Positions 1 to 12,122 are shown, counted from the stretch's first letter. The stretch is DNA of 64,000 nt from Chitinivorax tropicus (GCF_014202905.1 NZ_JACHHY010000016.1:61113-125112); one strand, 5' to 3'. The notes: generated by a model from the sequence alone, not told the origin. Translations and numbers: made by a program.

Positions 1-138
1 TCAAAATCGAACACCTATATCCCGCCGCAGGAGATTGACTTATCCAAACCTATGGGAAAAGGTGGTGCCGACAAGATCGTCAGCCACGAAAACCCCACCA
101 AATGGGGCATTGACCCCAACCGCTTCCTCACCACATGA
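1..138 (+). CDS. C-terminal fragment of an unrecognised protein
   Basis: An open frame runs from the window edge to a TGA at 136-138 and gives 45 residues (ending ...KWGIDPNRFLTT). The fragment is soluble-looking, rich in Pro, Asn and Lys, with no membrane segment. I do not recognise the family. It is called coding because the frame is open from the edge and the residue usage looks protein-like, and because the AT-rich intergenic sequence starts straight after the stop. The start and most of the gene lie outside the window. Confidence 0.5.
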   Translation, partial: SKSNTYIPPQEIDLSKPMGKGGADKIVSHENPTKWGIDPNRFLTT

Positions 139-568
139 CCTGCTCCAGCCCCTCTGCCGACCTCAGACTTGATAAATCAATAGCTTCAACAGCTGGCTGA
201 CCTTCCATTCCGCATAGAAATCGACACGCGGCGTGCCGACTGGGGTTTGGCCTGTCATTTTTTTATCAGAAATTGTTCTTCGAAATAACAAAATAATCTG
301 TTATATCAGAAATGGCAAATATATAGCCTCATTTCGCGCAATAGAGCTGTTTTTACATATTTTATCAACACGCTCAGCACCAGCCACCTAGCCGATCGTC
401 AGGTATTCCATTGACAATAAATATTACTTATGGCAAAAAACTGTAAGAAAATTTTATTAATTGCTACATATCAAACATTACTGCTTTGTCATATTATTGA
501 CGCGAAGCACAAATCCATGTGCATAATTCGCCTTGGGAGTCATACCCAATTCAGAAAGGAGTTTCCCA
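139..568. other. AT-rich intergenic region with candidate promoter
   Basis: This 430-bp gap holds no convincing gene. It is much more AT-rich than its surroundings. It contains a short direct repeat, TATCAGAAAT, near 266 and 305. A possible sigma-70 promoter for the PEP-CTERM gene is TTGACG at 497-502 and CATAAT at 522-527, but the 19-bp spacing is longer than ideal, so this is tentative. Confidence 0.4.
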
Positions 569-1108
569 ATGCAAGTGTTGAAGAAGACCCTGACCGGTGC
601 GGCCCTGGCTACCAGCTTGGTGCTCATGTCCGGTATCACCAATGCGGCCACTTACAATGTAGGCGAACTGACCAAGTACACCAACGTTGTGATCAAACCT
701 GGTATCAACGGCGACGACACGTTTGCTGATACCTTCAAGTTCTCTGTCGGCGAAAAATTCAAGCTGGGTGCATCACTGGCTGAAATCAATGCAGCTGGCC
801 TGCCCAACATCCTGAATCTGGATGCGCTGAGCGGCAATCTGTACAAGTTGGTGAATGGTAGCTGGACTGCCATGAACCTGGGCACCTCGCTGTCCGGCAG
901 TGGTGTTCTGTCTGGCTCGTTCTCTTCCGGCGTGCTGGAAGCTGGTCAATACCGTCTGAACATCAGCGGCATCCTGTCTGGCGTGTTTGGTGGCGGCTAT
1001 GGCCTGAGCCTGCATGCCAATGCAGTACCAGAGCCTTCCGAATACCTGATGATGCTGGCAGGTCTGGGCGTGATTGGTTACGCTGTACGCCGCAAGCGCG
1101 CGCAGTAA
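569..1108 (+). CDS. FxDxF-type PEP-CTERM exported protein
   Basis: The 179-residue protein is predicted to be exported and sorted at the envelope. It has an N-terminal signal peptide (KK at 5-6, hydrophobic stretch to the TNA-A cleavage region near 27), an FxDxF motif (FADTF, residues 52-56), and a Gly/Ser/Leu-rich middle. The C-terminal sorting tag has VPEP near 153-156, a hydrophobic helix, and a basic RRKR end. PEP-CTERM tags are known as substrates of exosortases in exopolysaccharide-producing Gram-negatives; the FxDxF group is a named subfamily of unknown function. I chose the ATG at 569 because AGAAAGGAG lies 7 bases upstream; an earlier in-frame GTG-type start at 533 would put extra residues before the signal peptide. 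No exosortase or epsH cluster is in the window, so the sorting enzyme must be encoded elsewhere. Confidence 0.85.
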   Translation: MQVLKKTLTGAALATSLVLMSGITNAATYNVGELTKYTNVVIKPGINGDDTFADTFKFSVGEKFKLGASLAEINAAGLPNILNLDALSGNLYKLVNGSWTAMNLGTSLSGSGVLSGSFSSGVLEAGQYRLNISGILSGVFGGGYGLSLHANAVPEPSEYLMMLAGLGVIGYAVRRKRAQ

Positions 1109-1165
1109 TCGATACTGACCACATCAGGCGTTTTCAGCCTGGCGTGGTCTGGCCTTGTAGAAAGC

Positions 1166-1194
1166 AAACGGGCACAGCAATGTGCCCGTCTTTG
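1166..1194 (+). terminator. Terminator after the PEP-CTERM gene
   Basis: An 8-bp perfect stem, ACGGGCAC / GTGCCCGT (1168-1175 with 1182-1189), has a 6-base loop and is followed by CTTTG. The U-tract is short, so termination may be moderate. It lies about 60 bp past the stop of the PEP-CTERM gene and before the convergent ykgJ-like gene. Confidence 0.6.
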
Positions 1195-1229
1195 CGTGGT
1201 GCTGCCCAGTACCCAGGCTTTCCAGCAGC

Positions 1230-1499
1230 CTAGGCAGTCGCCTGCTCAAGCCTTGTCAACCAGATCATCGCAGCCGCATCGGTTGATCCACACATGTCTG
1301 CACTTGGACGTAAGCTGCCGCATACCGCAGGGCGGCGCGGGTCACCAAACAGCTGGCATCGATTGTCCATGGTCAGTTGGGCACAACGTACACCAGCTGG
1401 CTTACCAGATGGCATGCCTGGAATGGAACTTGAAATCGATGGCGCAATACAACACGCGCCACAGCCTGGGCGACATTCCATCACGCTACCCGGTGCCAT
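1230..1499 (-). CDS. YkgJ-family cysteine cluster protein
   Basis: The 89-residue protein carries the YkgJ-type metal-binding pattern: C-x3-C-x2-CC near the N-terminus (CRPGCGACC) followed by four spaced cysteines (RCAQL, RCQLF, VCGSL, MCGS). Members of this family (UPF0153 / Fe- or Zn-chelating cluster) have no firmly assigned biochemical role. The ATG at 1499 overlaps the upstream gene's stop (TGATG on the minus strand), which points to translational coupling. A later in-frame ATG just before the Cys cluster is also possible. It probably shares a transcript with the SEC-C protein gene. Confidence 0.8.
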   Translation of the reverse strand: MAPGSVMECRPGCGACCIAPSISSSIPGMPSGKPAGVRCAQLTMDNRCQLFGDPRRPAVCGSLRPSADMCGSTDAAAMIWLTRLEQATA

Positions 1500-3328
1500 C
1501 AACTACATGCCTTTTGTTTTTTCAACCAGCTCAGACCACCGCTGTTTTTCCATAAAGCATGGTACTGCTGGCGATAGGCAGCTCCTTCCTCCGCTTGAGA
1601 ATCGCCAGGCTGTGCCCGTTTGGCGCGACTTTGTATCAACATGGCGGCCAGTTGCGGGTTGGTCTGTATGCCCCGCTCCAGCACGGTGGTTGCCTGTTCT
1701 TCATTGCCCACCAGGAACAAGGCCAGCGCATGGTTGAAACACATTTCTGCATTGTCCTCGGAAAAAGCTTCTCCCAATGCAATCATCTTATCCAGCTGAT
1801 TTGTTGTCAGATACTGATAACCCAAGTGGTAACGTAGCTGCTGTTCATCCGTAGGATTCAACCCCAGCACCAAGCGCTCCAGGTGCTGAAGTTGCACGTC
1901 GCCAGATTGTGTCAATGCCATGACCCCCAGCATGCGTAGCAGTGGCCGGTTTTCTGGCTTGCGCCAAGGCAATTGCACTGTCCCTTGCTGTTCACTGCTC
2001 AATAGCAAATCTGTAATGGCTTCAATCCGCACACTCAGTTGCTCCAGCACAGGCAGAACGGACTCGTCTTTTTCTTCATCCAGCATTGAAGCGAGGAAAT
2101 ACAACTGATCCAGAATCGTCACATTGTCAAATGCTGTTGGATTTGCCTTCAGCCAGGTCAACCATTTATCACGCTGTGCCAACACGTCCCACAATGCCTC
2201 TTCCTGCTCAGATGTGTCCCCCTGTATCGATCTCAGCACCTCTTCCCAGGTCGATTCCAGCGTCGCCAGCTCTGGTAGCGCCTGCAGCACCATCCCACCA
2301 TCTTCAGCAGGTTGAAGGGTGTAGCGGGCCTGCGCAACGGGTAGCGTATCCAACAGTTGCCCCAATGGTGCAAACCAACGGTATTCCTCTTCACTGGCCA
2401 TGCCCATTTCACGCTGTATTGCAGCAGGGTCAGTAATCACCTCTTCCATGAACGATAGTGGCTGTGCATACAGATGTGGGCTGATCTTTTTGTAATGCGC
2501 CCGCCAAAACGCCGCTCGCTCGACAGCTCGGGCAACATCATGGCCTGCCAGCCACAGCGTAACCTCCAAAGGGCCCAACGCTGGGTGATCCGGCGCCAGA
2601 TGCTGGGCCTTGCTGAACGCCTCCATGGCCAGATCGTGTTCGCCGGCATCGGCATGGATTGCAGCCAAGCGCCGCCAAGCCACCGCTTGCAGAAACTGGC
2701 TCTGGCAGGACAACACCGCTTCCAATAATTGTGTGCGCTTCTTGGGCTTATTGAGTGCCAGATAGCTATCCATCAACACATCAAAGGCCAACTCAGCACG
2801 CTCATCCAGCAAAGCAGATTGTTTGAAAATCGGCTCAAGCAATAGCACTGCGCGCTCGTGCTGATTGCGCTCAGCCCACCCTATCGCAACGTCCGCGAGC
2901 GCCTCCAGATCCATCCGCCCCAGCGGCAGGCGCTGTAAATGGGCTTTGGGCACTGCGGCAAGCACATAGGGCAGAAGATCCTGTACTGACAACACGGGCA
3001 GCCCCGCCTCAAGCGCGGCGCAGCAGTGTTTATACTTGAGCCCCGAGCCGCAATCACAAGCTGCATTCCGCTCTGTCTTTGGCCATTTGACCGGGCGATA
3101 ATCATTTTCTGGTCGTGGCAGTACATTGCAGATTGCTTTGGCCAACAGTCGCATCAGCCTGGGTGCGTGCTCCGCTGTGATGGGGCGATTGAACACTTCC
3201 GAGGCCTTGGGTGCCCAAACAGCTACCATCCATTCACTCAATCCAGCAGGATCGGGTTGCTTGATCGCATTGGCCACGGTTTCGCTCAACAATTCATCCA
3301 ATGCGTCCCGCTTGGGCTCCATATTCAT
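1499..3328 (-). CDS. SEC-C motif, TPR-like protein
   Basis: The 609-residue cytoplasmic protein has a SEC-C zinc-binding motif near residue 90 (CDCGSG...KHCC). A long alpha-helical region rich in Ala, Leu, Glu and Gln follows and reads like degenerate tetratricopeptide repeats (for example the [13 protein letters not shown] segment). SEC-C motifs are known from the SecA C-terminus and from many uncharacterised proteins, where they bind zinc and can contact ribosomes or SecB. No catalytic motif is visible, so function is unassigned. The ATG at 3328 has GAGGA 5 bases upstream; a second in-frame ATG lies 6 bases later. The stop overlaps the start of the ykgJ-like gene, and the parS site lies about 100 bp upstream. 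Confidence 0.8.
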   Translation of the reverse strand: MNMEPKRDALDELLSETVANAIKQPDPAGLSEWMVAVWAPKASEVFNRPITAEHAPRLMRLLAKAICNVLPRPENDYRPVKWPKTERNAACDCGSGLKYKHCCAALEAGLPVLSVQDLLPYVLAAVPKAHLQRLPLGRMDLEALADVAIGWAERNQHERAVLLLEPIFKQSALLDERAELAFDVLMDSYLALNKPKKRTQLLEAVLSCQSQFLQAVAWRRLAAIHADAGEHDLAMEAFSKAQHLAPDHPALGPLEVTLWLAGHDVARAVERAAFWRAHYKKISPHLYAQPLSFMEEVITDPAAIQREMGMASEEEYRWFAPLGQLLDTLPVAQARYTLQPAEDGGMVLQALPELATLESTWEEVLRSIQGDTSEQEEALWDVLAQRDKWLTWLKANPTAFDNVTILDQLYFLASMLDEEKDESVLPVLEQLSVRIEAITDLLLSSEQQGTVQLPWRKPENRPLLRMLGVMALTQSGDVQLQHLERLVLGLNPTDEQQLRYHLGYQYLTTNQLDKMIALGEAFSEDNAEMCFNHALALFLVGNEEQATTVLERGIQTNPQLAAMLIQSRAKRAQPGDSQAEEGAAYRQQYHALWKNSGGLSWLKKQKACS

Positions 3329-3424
3329 CTACGTCCTCATTCAATTTCATTCAGCCCAGCAGCCATCCAGCCGTGGGCAACTAATAATATTTTCACCCCA
3401 CAGAGGATGAGCTTTCTATATTGG

Positions 3425-3440
3425 TGTTTCACGTGAAACA
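3425..3440. other. parS: parS centromere site (perfect)
   Basis: TGTTTCACGTGAAACA matches the canonical 16-bp ParB-binding palindrome at every base. It lies in the 126-bp gap between rlhA and the SEC-C gene, 15 bases past the rlhA stop. Chromosomal parS sites are known to cluster near the replication origin, where ParB loads, spreads and recruits ParA and SMC. A second near-perfect site lies at 50206-50221. Confidence 0.93.
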
Positions 3441-3454
3441 CTCAAGCTGTCGAA

Positions 3455-5434
3455 TCAACCTTGATGAGGGCGCTTACGGTGAAAAGTCATGGGAATTGCC
3501 TGAGCGGTTGAGGGTGGGGGGCTATTCAGAATGTGCTTTTTCATCTTACCGATGACATGCATCTCGCAAGGCTTGCAATCAAAGCGCAAGGTCAGTCGCT
3601 CGTTTCCATTGACCAGCGTCATTGGCTCAGCCCTCACCTGCCCTTGTACGCCTTTCACTCCTTTGGCCTGCTTGGGGCATAGGTTGAACGAGAAACGCAA
3701 GCAATGCTTGGTGATCATCAAGCTGACCTCGCCCCCCTCCTCATGTGCTTCGTATGCTGCATCGATCAAGCTGACGCCATGCTTTTCATAAAATGCTCTG
3801 GCCTTTTCGTTGTAGACATTGGCCAGATAGCTCAGCGACGTTTCAGGATATTGCGCAGGTGGATCGCCTTCAGCTTTACGTTGTGGACGCTGCCACGCCG
3901 CCAGCCGCACTCGCTCCAGCTCCGCAACTGCATCACGCCTTAGCTGGTTCAGCACCGAAGTCGGCACAAACCAGGGCTGGCTGATGGTCAATTGAACATC
4001 GTGAGCACGAAACAAGGTGTTACCGAGTTTTGCCAAGCCATCACGCAACGCACCTTCAGCCTTGTCAGCCTGCTGTGCAATCTGCAATGGCGCATCCAGG
4101 CTGACCTTGGCAACACAGCCATCGGCATCAGTCATATTCAGTGTCAAGCCGGTCGGGGTTTCGCCAAGCTGCATCCAAACATCGATCTTGCGCTCGGCAG
4201 ATTTCTTCAGCAGCGCTTGCTCCCAGGCTTGATCACGGTTACGGCTGATTTCCGTCCCCACCTTCAAACCCAGCAGATTCGCCATCGGCTCATTCGGAAA
4301 CACTCGCCATACTTGGCCGCCTTCACCCTGTCCGACCAGTTTCACCACATTGGCCTGGATACCGACCACCTCCCGCTTGCGCATGAAGTTGAGCCCATCA
4401 CCATTGGCCATCGGCTCTATCGTGTCCAGCTCAAACCAATCCGGCCCGAGCTTGGTTACTGTGCCAAGGTGTACGCCAACAAACGTCGGGGAATCAAATG
4501 CGCCGATATTGTCTAGCCGCCCATTTGAAAAATAATCGGTATGGCCCCGATGGAAGCTTTTATCCACATTGGGCGTGAACAGAATCTCGGTGTGGCCGCT
4601 AGAGGCCGGTGCCAGCTCTGGCCTGCGGCTCAGGATCTCATCCAACAACAGGCGATAGTGGGCTGTGATGTTCTTCACATAACCCATCTCCTTGTAACGG
4701 CCTTCAATTTTGAACGAGCGCACACCCGCATCGATCAATGCCTCCAGGTTGGTACTCTGGTCGTTGTCCTTCATCGACAGCAGATGCTTTTCAAACGCCA
4801 CTACCCGGCCTTGTGAGTCATTCAAGGTATAGGGCAGACGGCAGGCTTGTGAACAATCGCCACGGTTGGCGCTACGTCCTGTCTGCGCGTGGCTGATGTA
4901 ACACTGCCCGGAATAGGCCACGCACAGTGCGCCATGGATGAAATGCTCGATGGTGGCACTGTCACCCACTGCGTCATGGATGGCACGAATCTGTTGGATT
5001 GTCAGCTCCCGCGCCAGCACGATCTGCGAGAACCCCACGTCTGCCATGAATTTGGCTTTGGCTACGCTACGGATATCACATTGAGTCGAGGCGTGCAGCT
5101 GGATGGGTGGAATATCCAGCTCCAGAATGCCCATATCCTGCACGATCAATGCATCCACACCTGCATCGTACAACTGATGGATCAACTTACGCGCTGGCTC
5201 CAGCTCTGCGTCGTGCAAAATGGTATTGAGTGTGACGAAGATACGCGCATGATAGCGGTGCGCGAATGACACCAACTCAGCGATTTCATGGATTTCATTA
5301 CAGGCGTTGTGGCGTGCACCAAACGATGGGCCACCAATATAGACTGCATCCGCACCGTGCAGGATCGCCTCTCGACCAATCTCGGCAGTCTTGGCGGGCG
5401 ACAATAATTCTAGCTGGTGGGGCAACAGGCTCAT
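3455..5434 (-). CDS. rlhA: 23S rRNA 5-hydroxycytidine C2501 synthase (U32 family)
   Basis: The 659-residue U32 'peptidase' family protein has the length of E. coli RlhA (YdcP), which hydroxylates C2501 of 23S rRNA. It is clearly longer than the tRNA-modifying TrhP. The N-terminus has the family start LELLSPAKTAE; the U32 signature EHFIHGALC...SGQCYIS lies near residues 165-185. Further Cys residues (CSQACR) follow and would bind the metal cluster. A C-terminal DUF3656-like region completes the protein. Despite the family name, no protease activity is expected. The ATG at 5434 gives the conserved N-terminus. It is followed downstream by parS and then the SEC-C gene on the same strand. Confidence 0.88.
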   Translation of the reverse strand: MSLLPHQLELLSPAKTAEIGREAILHGADAVYIGGPSFGARHNACNEIHEIAELVSFAHRYHARIFVTLNTILHDAELEPARKLIHQLYDAGVDALIVQDMGILELDIPPIQLHASTQCDIRSVAKAKFMADVGFSQIVLARELTIQQIRAIHDAVGDSATIEHFIHGALCVAYSGQCYISHAQTGRSANRGDCSQACRLPYTLNDSQGRVVAFEKHLLSMKDNDQSTNLEALIDAGVRSFKIEGRYKEMGYVKNITAHYRLLLDEILSRRPELAPASSGHTEILFTPNVDKSFHRGHTDYFSNGRLDNIGAFDSPTFVGVHLGTVTKLGPDWFELDTIEPMANGDGLNFMRKREVVGIQANVVKLVGQGEGGQVWRVFPNEPMANLLGLKVGTEISRNRDQAWEQALLKKSAERKIDVWMQLGETPTGLTLNMTDADGCVAKVSLDAPLQIAQQADKAEGALRDGLAKLGNTLFRAHDVQLTISQPWFVPTSVLNQLRRDAVAELERVRLAAWQRPQRKAEGDPPAQYPETSLSYLANVYNEKARAFYEKHGVSLIDAAYEAHEEGGEVSLMITKHCLRFSFNLCPKQAKGVKGVQGQVRAEPMTLVNGNERLTLRFDCKPCEMHVIGKMKKHILNSPPPSTAQAIPMTFHRKRPHQG

Positions 5435-5702
5435 GCGGATCTCTCGGTGATTCAGTCAAACGGGCGGACATCGCCAACCCTCGGAAAACTCGACATTTTA
5501 CCGAATTTTACTACCGACCCGCTGATGAATTCATTGCAACCAGCTACCAACCAAGTCAATTCCATGCATAGGAAACACACAACATGGCAGATTGGTCATT
5601 GTTGCCCGTCGGCGTCAGATCGCTGCCGATGATCAGCAGCACCAACCCATTCGGAAACCGGTCAGTTGCTCCCTGCATTCCATTTCCACCAACAAAGGGG
5701 CA

Positions 5703-8700
5703 TCAGGTAGGCAATGGTGCCAGTAGCGCGGCAATGTCTTCTTCGGTGAATTTAACACTGCCACCATGATCCTCTGACAAGATCCCTGCAGCCAGCTCTG
5801 CTTTCTTGTCCTGCAGTGCCAGGATCTTGTCTTCAATACTGCCTTCCACGATCAGCTTGTAGACAAACACGGGTTTATCCTGCCCGATACGGTGCGCACG
5901 GTCAGTCGCCTGGTTTTCCACAGCTGGGTTCCACCAGGGGTCGAAGTGGATCACTGTGTCAGCAGCGGTCAGATTCAGCCCAACGCCACCCGCTTTCAAG
6001 CTGATCAGGAAGATCGGCACCTCCCCAGACTGGAAACGTCTGATCGGGGTTTCACGATCATGGGTATCGCCTTGCAACACTACATAATCGAGCTTGGCGG
6101 CTTTCAGCTCTGTTTCGATCAAGCCCAACATGGATGTAAACTGCGAGAACAACAACACCTTGCGTCCCTCGTCGATCAACTCCGGCAAGATCTGCATCAG
6201 CAGCGCAAGCTTGGCTCGCTCGGTCACCTGCTTACTGCTGTCTATTTTCACCAGACGCGGGTCGCAACATACCTGCCGCAATTTGAGCAACGCATCCAGA
6301 ATCACAATCTGACTACGCGCCAATCCTTTGCTGGCGATCTCTTCGCGGATTCGGCCATCCATTGCCGTGCGTACGGTTTCGTACAGATCGCGCTGCTTAC
6401 CCTCCAACACCACCTTACGCACAATCACTGTCTTGGGTGGCAATTCCTTGGCTACCTGATCCTTGCTGCGGCGGAGAATGAAGGGCTTGATGCGACGAGC
6501 CAGCAATTTGCGCCGTTCGCTGTCTCCCTGTTTTTCGATCGGCGTCCGCCAGAGTTTGGTGAAGGTTTTGCTGTCGCCAAGGAAACGCGGCATCAAGAAA
6601 TCAAACAAGGCCCACAACTCGCCAAGATGGTTTTCCAATGGGGTGCCAGTGATACACAATCGATGGCGGGCTGTGATCTGACGCACGGCTTCAGCCGTCT
6701 TGCTACCTGCGTTCTTCACTGATTGCGCCTCGTCCAGCACCAGCAGGTGATAGTGGTACTGGCTGAGCGTGTCGATGTCGCGCCAAAGCAGTGGGTAGGT
6801 GGTCAGCACCACATCATGCATGGAAATCTGCTCGAATGCCTGCTTGCGTGCCATGCCCTGCAATGACAACACCCGCAGACCGGGGGTGAAGCGGCGGGCC
6901 TCGCTCTTCCAGTTGTGGACCAGTGAGGTTGGCAACACAATCAACGCAGGCTGGTCGAGCCGGCCTGCCTCTTTTTCGAGCAACAGGTGGGCCAAGGTCT
7001 GCGCTGTCTTTCCAAGCCCCATGTCATCCGCCAGAATGCCGGCCAGCGCTTGTTCACGCAAAAACTGCAACCAATTCAAACCTTCCAGCTGATAGGGACG
7101 TAGCGCCAAACCTAAGCCTTTGGGTGGCCGCATCGCCTTACGAGGTTTCGTCATTATCAACCGTTTGGCCAGCGTAGCAGCCATCTCTACGCCATCGCCA
7201 GACCAACCCGCCAGCGCCTCTGCCACACGCGGGGCATCCAGCCGGGAGACAGCCAACCCAGCTGCGTGTCCGCTGTCAAACAGGTCGATCAGTGTTCTCA
7301 TCAGCGGCTTGATCCGACCTGCCGGTGCCGTCGCTCTGCCGCCATCAGGCAACACAAGCGTCACGACTTCATCATCTGGGATGAGCTTTTGTTGATTGAG
7401 ATCCAGCCAACGCTTGTCATGGCGCATCAATTCGGTCAGTAATGGCGGCAGATCAATACGCTGGCCATCGATTTCGATTTGCATCGCCACATCGAACCAG
7501 CCGGCGTCACGCTCCTGCAGGGTTGCATACCAATCAGTGATCGTGCTGGCATGGTGGCGAAAATCGGTGCTGAATTCGATCAGCCAGCCTTGCTCCTTGA
7601 GCAGTGGCACACACTCCAGCATGAATACCGGCCAATCAGCTTCTTTGTCCAGCCCATACAACGGGTAGTCATGCGGCAGGCTCGGTGATGCTATCGCATA
7701 GGGTGGCACGGTCGCCAAACCCACCTCGCTCAGCGTCTTGATCCATTGTCGTTCCTTGCTGGCATTGCGCTTGAGGCACACCACTGTACCATCGGGCTGG
7801 CTCCAGTATGTCTGATCATCTTCCGGTTTCAGGCGATGACCGGCGTATTCCATTTCCACCTGTGCGGCATCGAAATAGTGCAGTGAGCGGCCTGCGCTGG
7901 TATAGACCTGCTGGTAATTGCGGTGGCGATAGATCGCCGCCACCGGATAGCTTTCCAGCACCAATACTGGCGTGGGTGAACAATCGATGGTACGAATTGC
8001 CGTTGCGTTGCTGGTCGGCACGGGCAGGTCGGGCGCCAACTCAGTCAAGGTCTGGGCGACGACCGCAGCTTCCTGTTTGGTAATCGGCGGCAACATGAGC
8101 AAATATCCCAGCAGTGCAGCATCAAATTCAAACTGCAGTGGCCCGATCAGCTTGGCAGCAAGATCCAGATACCAGGGCGTAGCCGCCAGCAATAGCTGTC
8201 CATTGTCGATCACCACCGCAGGTATGATTTTCCCATGCCCATCCAACGTCCAATGCAACGTTGCAGCTCGTGGCATACCCACCGCCAGCGGTACATAGCC
8301 GCATTTCTGACGGCTAATCAGCCTGCCGGTGGCTGCCATCTGCTTCAACATGTCATCACCTGTGCTCTGCTGTAGCGAAAATGTCCCCGGCTCGCTTGGC
8401 AGGGACGCATACAACAAGCGGATCACAGACAAGTCATCCTTGCACACGAACTTGGGCGGTTTGGAAATGGCCCGATCAATACCGCTCCATCGATCCATTA
8501 TCTGAGGCAAGCCATGTGTGTCAGGTCGGCCTTTGTATAAAGTGATGCAATGCCCGTCCTCATCCAGGCAATAGAACAGCCGCTCCGTGGCCTTTTGTAT
8601 AACCCCTTCTTTTTGATGTTTGCCTACCGCTTCGCGGAAACCACGCAACCAGTCATGAACTCGTTCCCGAATAGCGGGGGAGGGCTCCACCTGCTGATTG

Positions 8701-9068
8701 ATATACGCCAACATGGTCGCGGCACCATGCTTGCACTGATAGTGCACTGGGCAGCTGCAATAGGAAACCATCTCGACATCGGCCTTCGCATATGCATTGA
8801 CATGGACCATGATTCGGTAAGGCGTCTTGCTCGACCCTTTGACCTGAGCCGAGACAATGTGGTCCATTACCACCAGGCTTTTGATTTTCTGGATATATGA
8901 CTGGGCTTTTTCAACTTCGTAAAAGCCAAATTCATCAATCACTTGATTGACTGTCAGTAATGGGAGCGTATCGGTTGCCATCTGGTCGGTCGTCAAACAC
9001 TGCTGAAGATGCGGGCAGTGGAAGGTAGAAAAAGCAATTATACGCAAGGCCCGCCAGACGATCGTCAT
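5703..9068 (-). CDS. SWIM zinc finger SNF2-family helicase
   Basis: From this start the protein has 1121 residues. A SWIM zinc finger (C104-x-C106-x5-C112-x-H114) near the N-terminus is followed by a bacterial SNF2-associated region. A two-lobed Swi2/Snf2 ATPase makes up the last 480 residues or so: Walker A DDMGLGKT, DEAQ box, TGTPLENH motif III, and a helicase C lobe with DRAHRIGQ motif VI. Such proteins resemble RapA/HepA ATPases that remodel nucleoprotein complexes; the substrate here is unknown. Two starts are possible. The ATG at 9068 has GGAGAGG 10 bases upstream. The ATG at 8981 (MATDTLPLL) gives a more natural N-terminus but lacks a ribosome-binding site. The gene appears monocistronic. 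Confidence 0.85.
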   Translation of the reverse strand: MTIVWRALRIIAFSTFHCPHLQQCLTTDQMATDTLPLLTVNQVIDEFGFYEVEKAQSYIQKIKSLVVMDHIVSAQVKGSSKTPYRIMVHVNAYAKADVEMVSYCSCPVHYQCKHGAATMLAYINQQVEPSPAIRERVHDWLRGFREAVGKHQKEGVIQKATERLFYCLDEDGHCITLYKGRPDTHGLPQIMDRWSGIDRAISKPPKFVCKDDLSVIRLLYASLPSEPGTFSLQQSTGDDMLKQMAATGRLISRQKCGYVPLAVGMPRAATLHWTLDGHGKIIPAVVIDNGQLLLAATPWYLDLAAKLIGPLQFEFDAALLGYLLMLPPITKQEAAVVAQTLTELAPDLPVPTSNATAIRTIDCSPTPVLVLESYPVAAIYRHRNYQQVYTSAGRSLHYFDAAQVEMEYAGHRLKPEDDQTYWSQPDGTVVCLKRNASKERQWIKTLSEVGLATVPPYAIASPSLPHDYPLYGLDKEADWPVFMLECVPLLKEQGWLIEFSTDFRHHASTITDWYATLQERDAGWFDVAMQIEIDGQRIDLPPLLTELMRHDKRWLDLNQQKLIPDDEVVTLVLPDGGRATAPAGRIKPLMRTLIDLFDSGHAAGLAVSRLDAPRVAEALAGWSGDGVEMAATLAKRLIMTKPRKAMRPPKGLGLALRPYQLEGLNWLQFLREQALAGILADDMGLGKTAQTLAHLLLEKEAGRLDQPALIVLPTSLVHNWKSEARRFTPGLRVLSLQGMARKQAFEQISMHDVVLTTYPLLWRDIDTLSQYHYHLLVLDEAQSVKNAGSKTAEAVRQITARHRLCITGTPLENHLGELWALFDFLMPRFLGDSKTFTKLWRTPIEKQGDSERRKLLARRIKPFILRRSKDQVAKELPPKTVIVRKVVLEGKQRDLYETVRTAMDGRIREEIASKGLARSQIVILDALLKLRQVCCDPRLVKIDSSKQVTERAKLALLMQILPELIDEGRKVLLFSQFTSMLGLIETELKAAKLDYVVLQGDTHDRETPIRRFQSGEVPIFLISLKAGGVGLNLTAADTVIHFDPWWNPAVENQATDRAHRIGQDKPVFVYKLIVEGSIEDKILALQDKKAELAAGILSEDHGGSVKFTEEDIAALLAPLPT

Positions 9069-9149
9069 CCATCCAGGCCCTCTCCGCTGATCATGGCTTG
9101 TTTTGTCAGACTAGGTAAGGTGGCATTCCGTACGATTGCGGCAGGCCGA

Positions 9150-9183
9150 AACAAAAGCGGCCCGGGCTCAATGAGCCCAGGCC
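9150..9183 (-). terminator. thiC terminator
   Basis: A strong hairpin with stem GGCC-c-GGGCT (9159-9168) pairs with AGCCC-a-GGCC (9174-9183). On the minus strand it is followed by CTTTTGTTT. It sits about 40 bp past the thiC stop, the expected place for a rho-independent terminator. Confidence 0.8.
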
Positions 9184-9224
9184 ACCCTGCTTCACGTCAG
9201 ATCACTCAACCACCACGGGATGAA

Positions 9225-11314
<2,090 letters not shown>

Positions 11315-11466
11315 AATACCTGGATTCCGTTGACGTGGTTTCGTGTCAATGGAACCTGGCGGGTATCGGGACTAATTGTGTGAAGCTAAAGTAATTATGG
11401 GATAATTGCAAGTTAGACAAAATCCGGTGCCCGCCACGGGCTCAATCGTTTTCTGGAGCAAGAGCA

Positions 11467-12120
11467 ATGAATTGGGAAGAAGCGCGTTTCAATATGGTTG
11501 AACAGCAGATCCGCCCTTGGGATGTGTTGGATCAGGAAATCTTGAGCCTGTTGTTCGAGGTGAAGCGTGAAGAATTCGTGCCCACCAACATGCACAACTT
11601 GGCCTTTGTCGATATGGAGTTACCGCTCGCCAACGGCCAGAAGATGTGGCAACCGAAACTGGAAGCGCGGGTGGTGCAAGAGTTGGCGATCAAACGCACA
11701 GACAAGGTGTTGGAGATCGGCAGTGGCAGCGGCTACCTGACCGCCCTGCTCGCCAAGCGCGCCCAGCACGTCTACAGCGTGGAGATCGATGCAGAACAAG
11801 CTGCAATCGCCAAATCCAATCTGTTGAAGGCCGGTCTCGGTAACGTCACCTTTGAGGTGGGCGATGGCGCACGTGGTTGGACCAAGCATGCACCGTATGA
11901 CGTGATCGTGATCACAGGCTCCGTACCGGTGTTACCCGATGAATTCAAACAACAGCTTGCCGTGGGCGGTCGCTTGTTTGCTGTCATCGGTGATGCCCCT
12001 GTGATGTCTGGCACCTTGATCACCCATGAAAGCAGTGCTGCCTACAACACCACTAAGCTGTTCGAAACAGTTGTCACCCCGCTGATGAATGCGGTACAAC
12101 CGGCACGCTTCAGCTTCTGA
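11467..12120 (+). CDS. pcm: Protein-L-isoaspartate O-methyltransferase family protein
   Basis: The 217-residue protein has a Rossmann methyltransferase fold of the PCMT type: MVEQQIRPWDVLD at the N-terminus, the SAM-binding loop VLEIGSGSGYLTALLA near 80-95, and DVIVITGSVP. PCMT enzymes repair isoaspartyl residues in damaged proteins. The short betaproteobacterial form seen here diverges from E. coli Pcm, so substrate specificity is not certain. An ATG at 467 bases into the divergent gap after the riboswitch has GGAGC 9 bases upstream. The rhodanese gene starts 2 bases after its stop, so the two are an operon. In many betaproteobacteria this pair precedes tolC, which is missing here. Confidence 0.85.
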   Translation: MNWEEARFNMVEQQIRPWDVLDQEILSLLFEVKREEFVPTNMHNLAFVDMELPLANGQKMWQPKLEARVVQELAIKRTDKVLEIGSGSGYLTALLAKRAQHVYSVEIDAEQAAIAKSNLLKAGLGNVTFEVGDGARGWTKHAPYDVIVITGSVPVLPDEFKQQLAVGGRLFAVIGDAPVMSGTLITHESSAAYNTTKLFETVVTPLMNAVQPARFSF

Positions 12121-12122
12121 TC

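Noticed and set aside
4560..4568. Another exact DnaA box (TTATCCACA) inside rlhA
   Set aside because: It is isolated within a coding region and one or two such 9-mers are expected by chance in 64 kb; only the cluster at 16.8-17.2 kb is meaningful.
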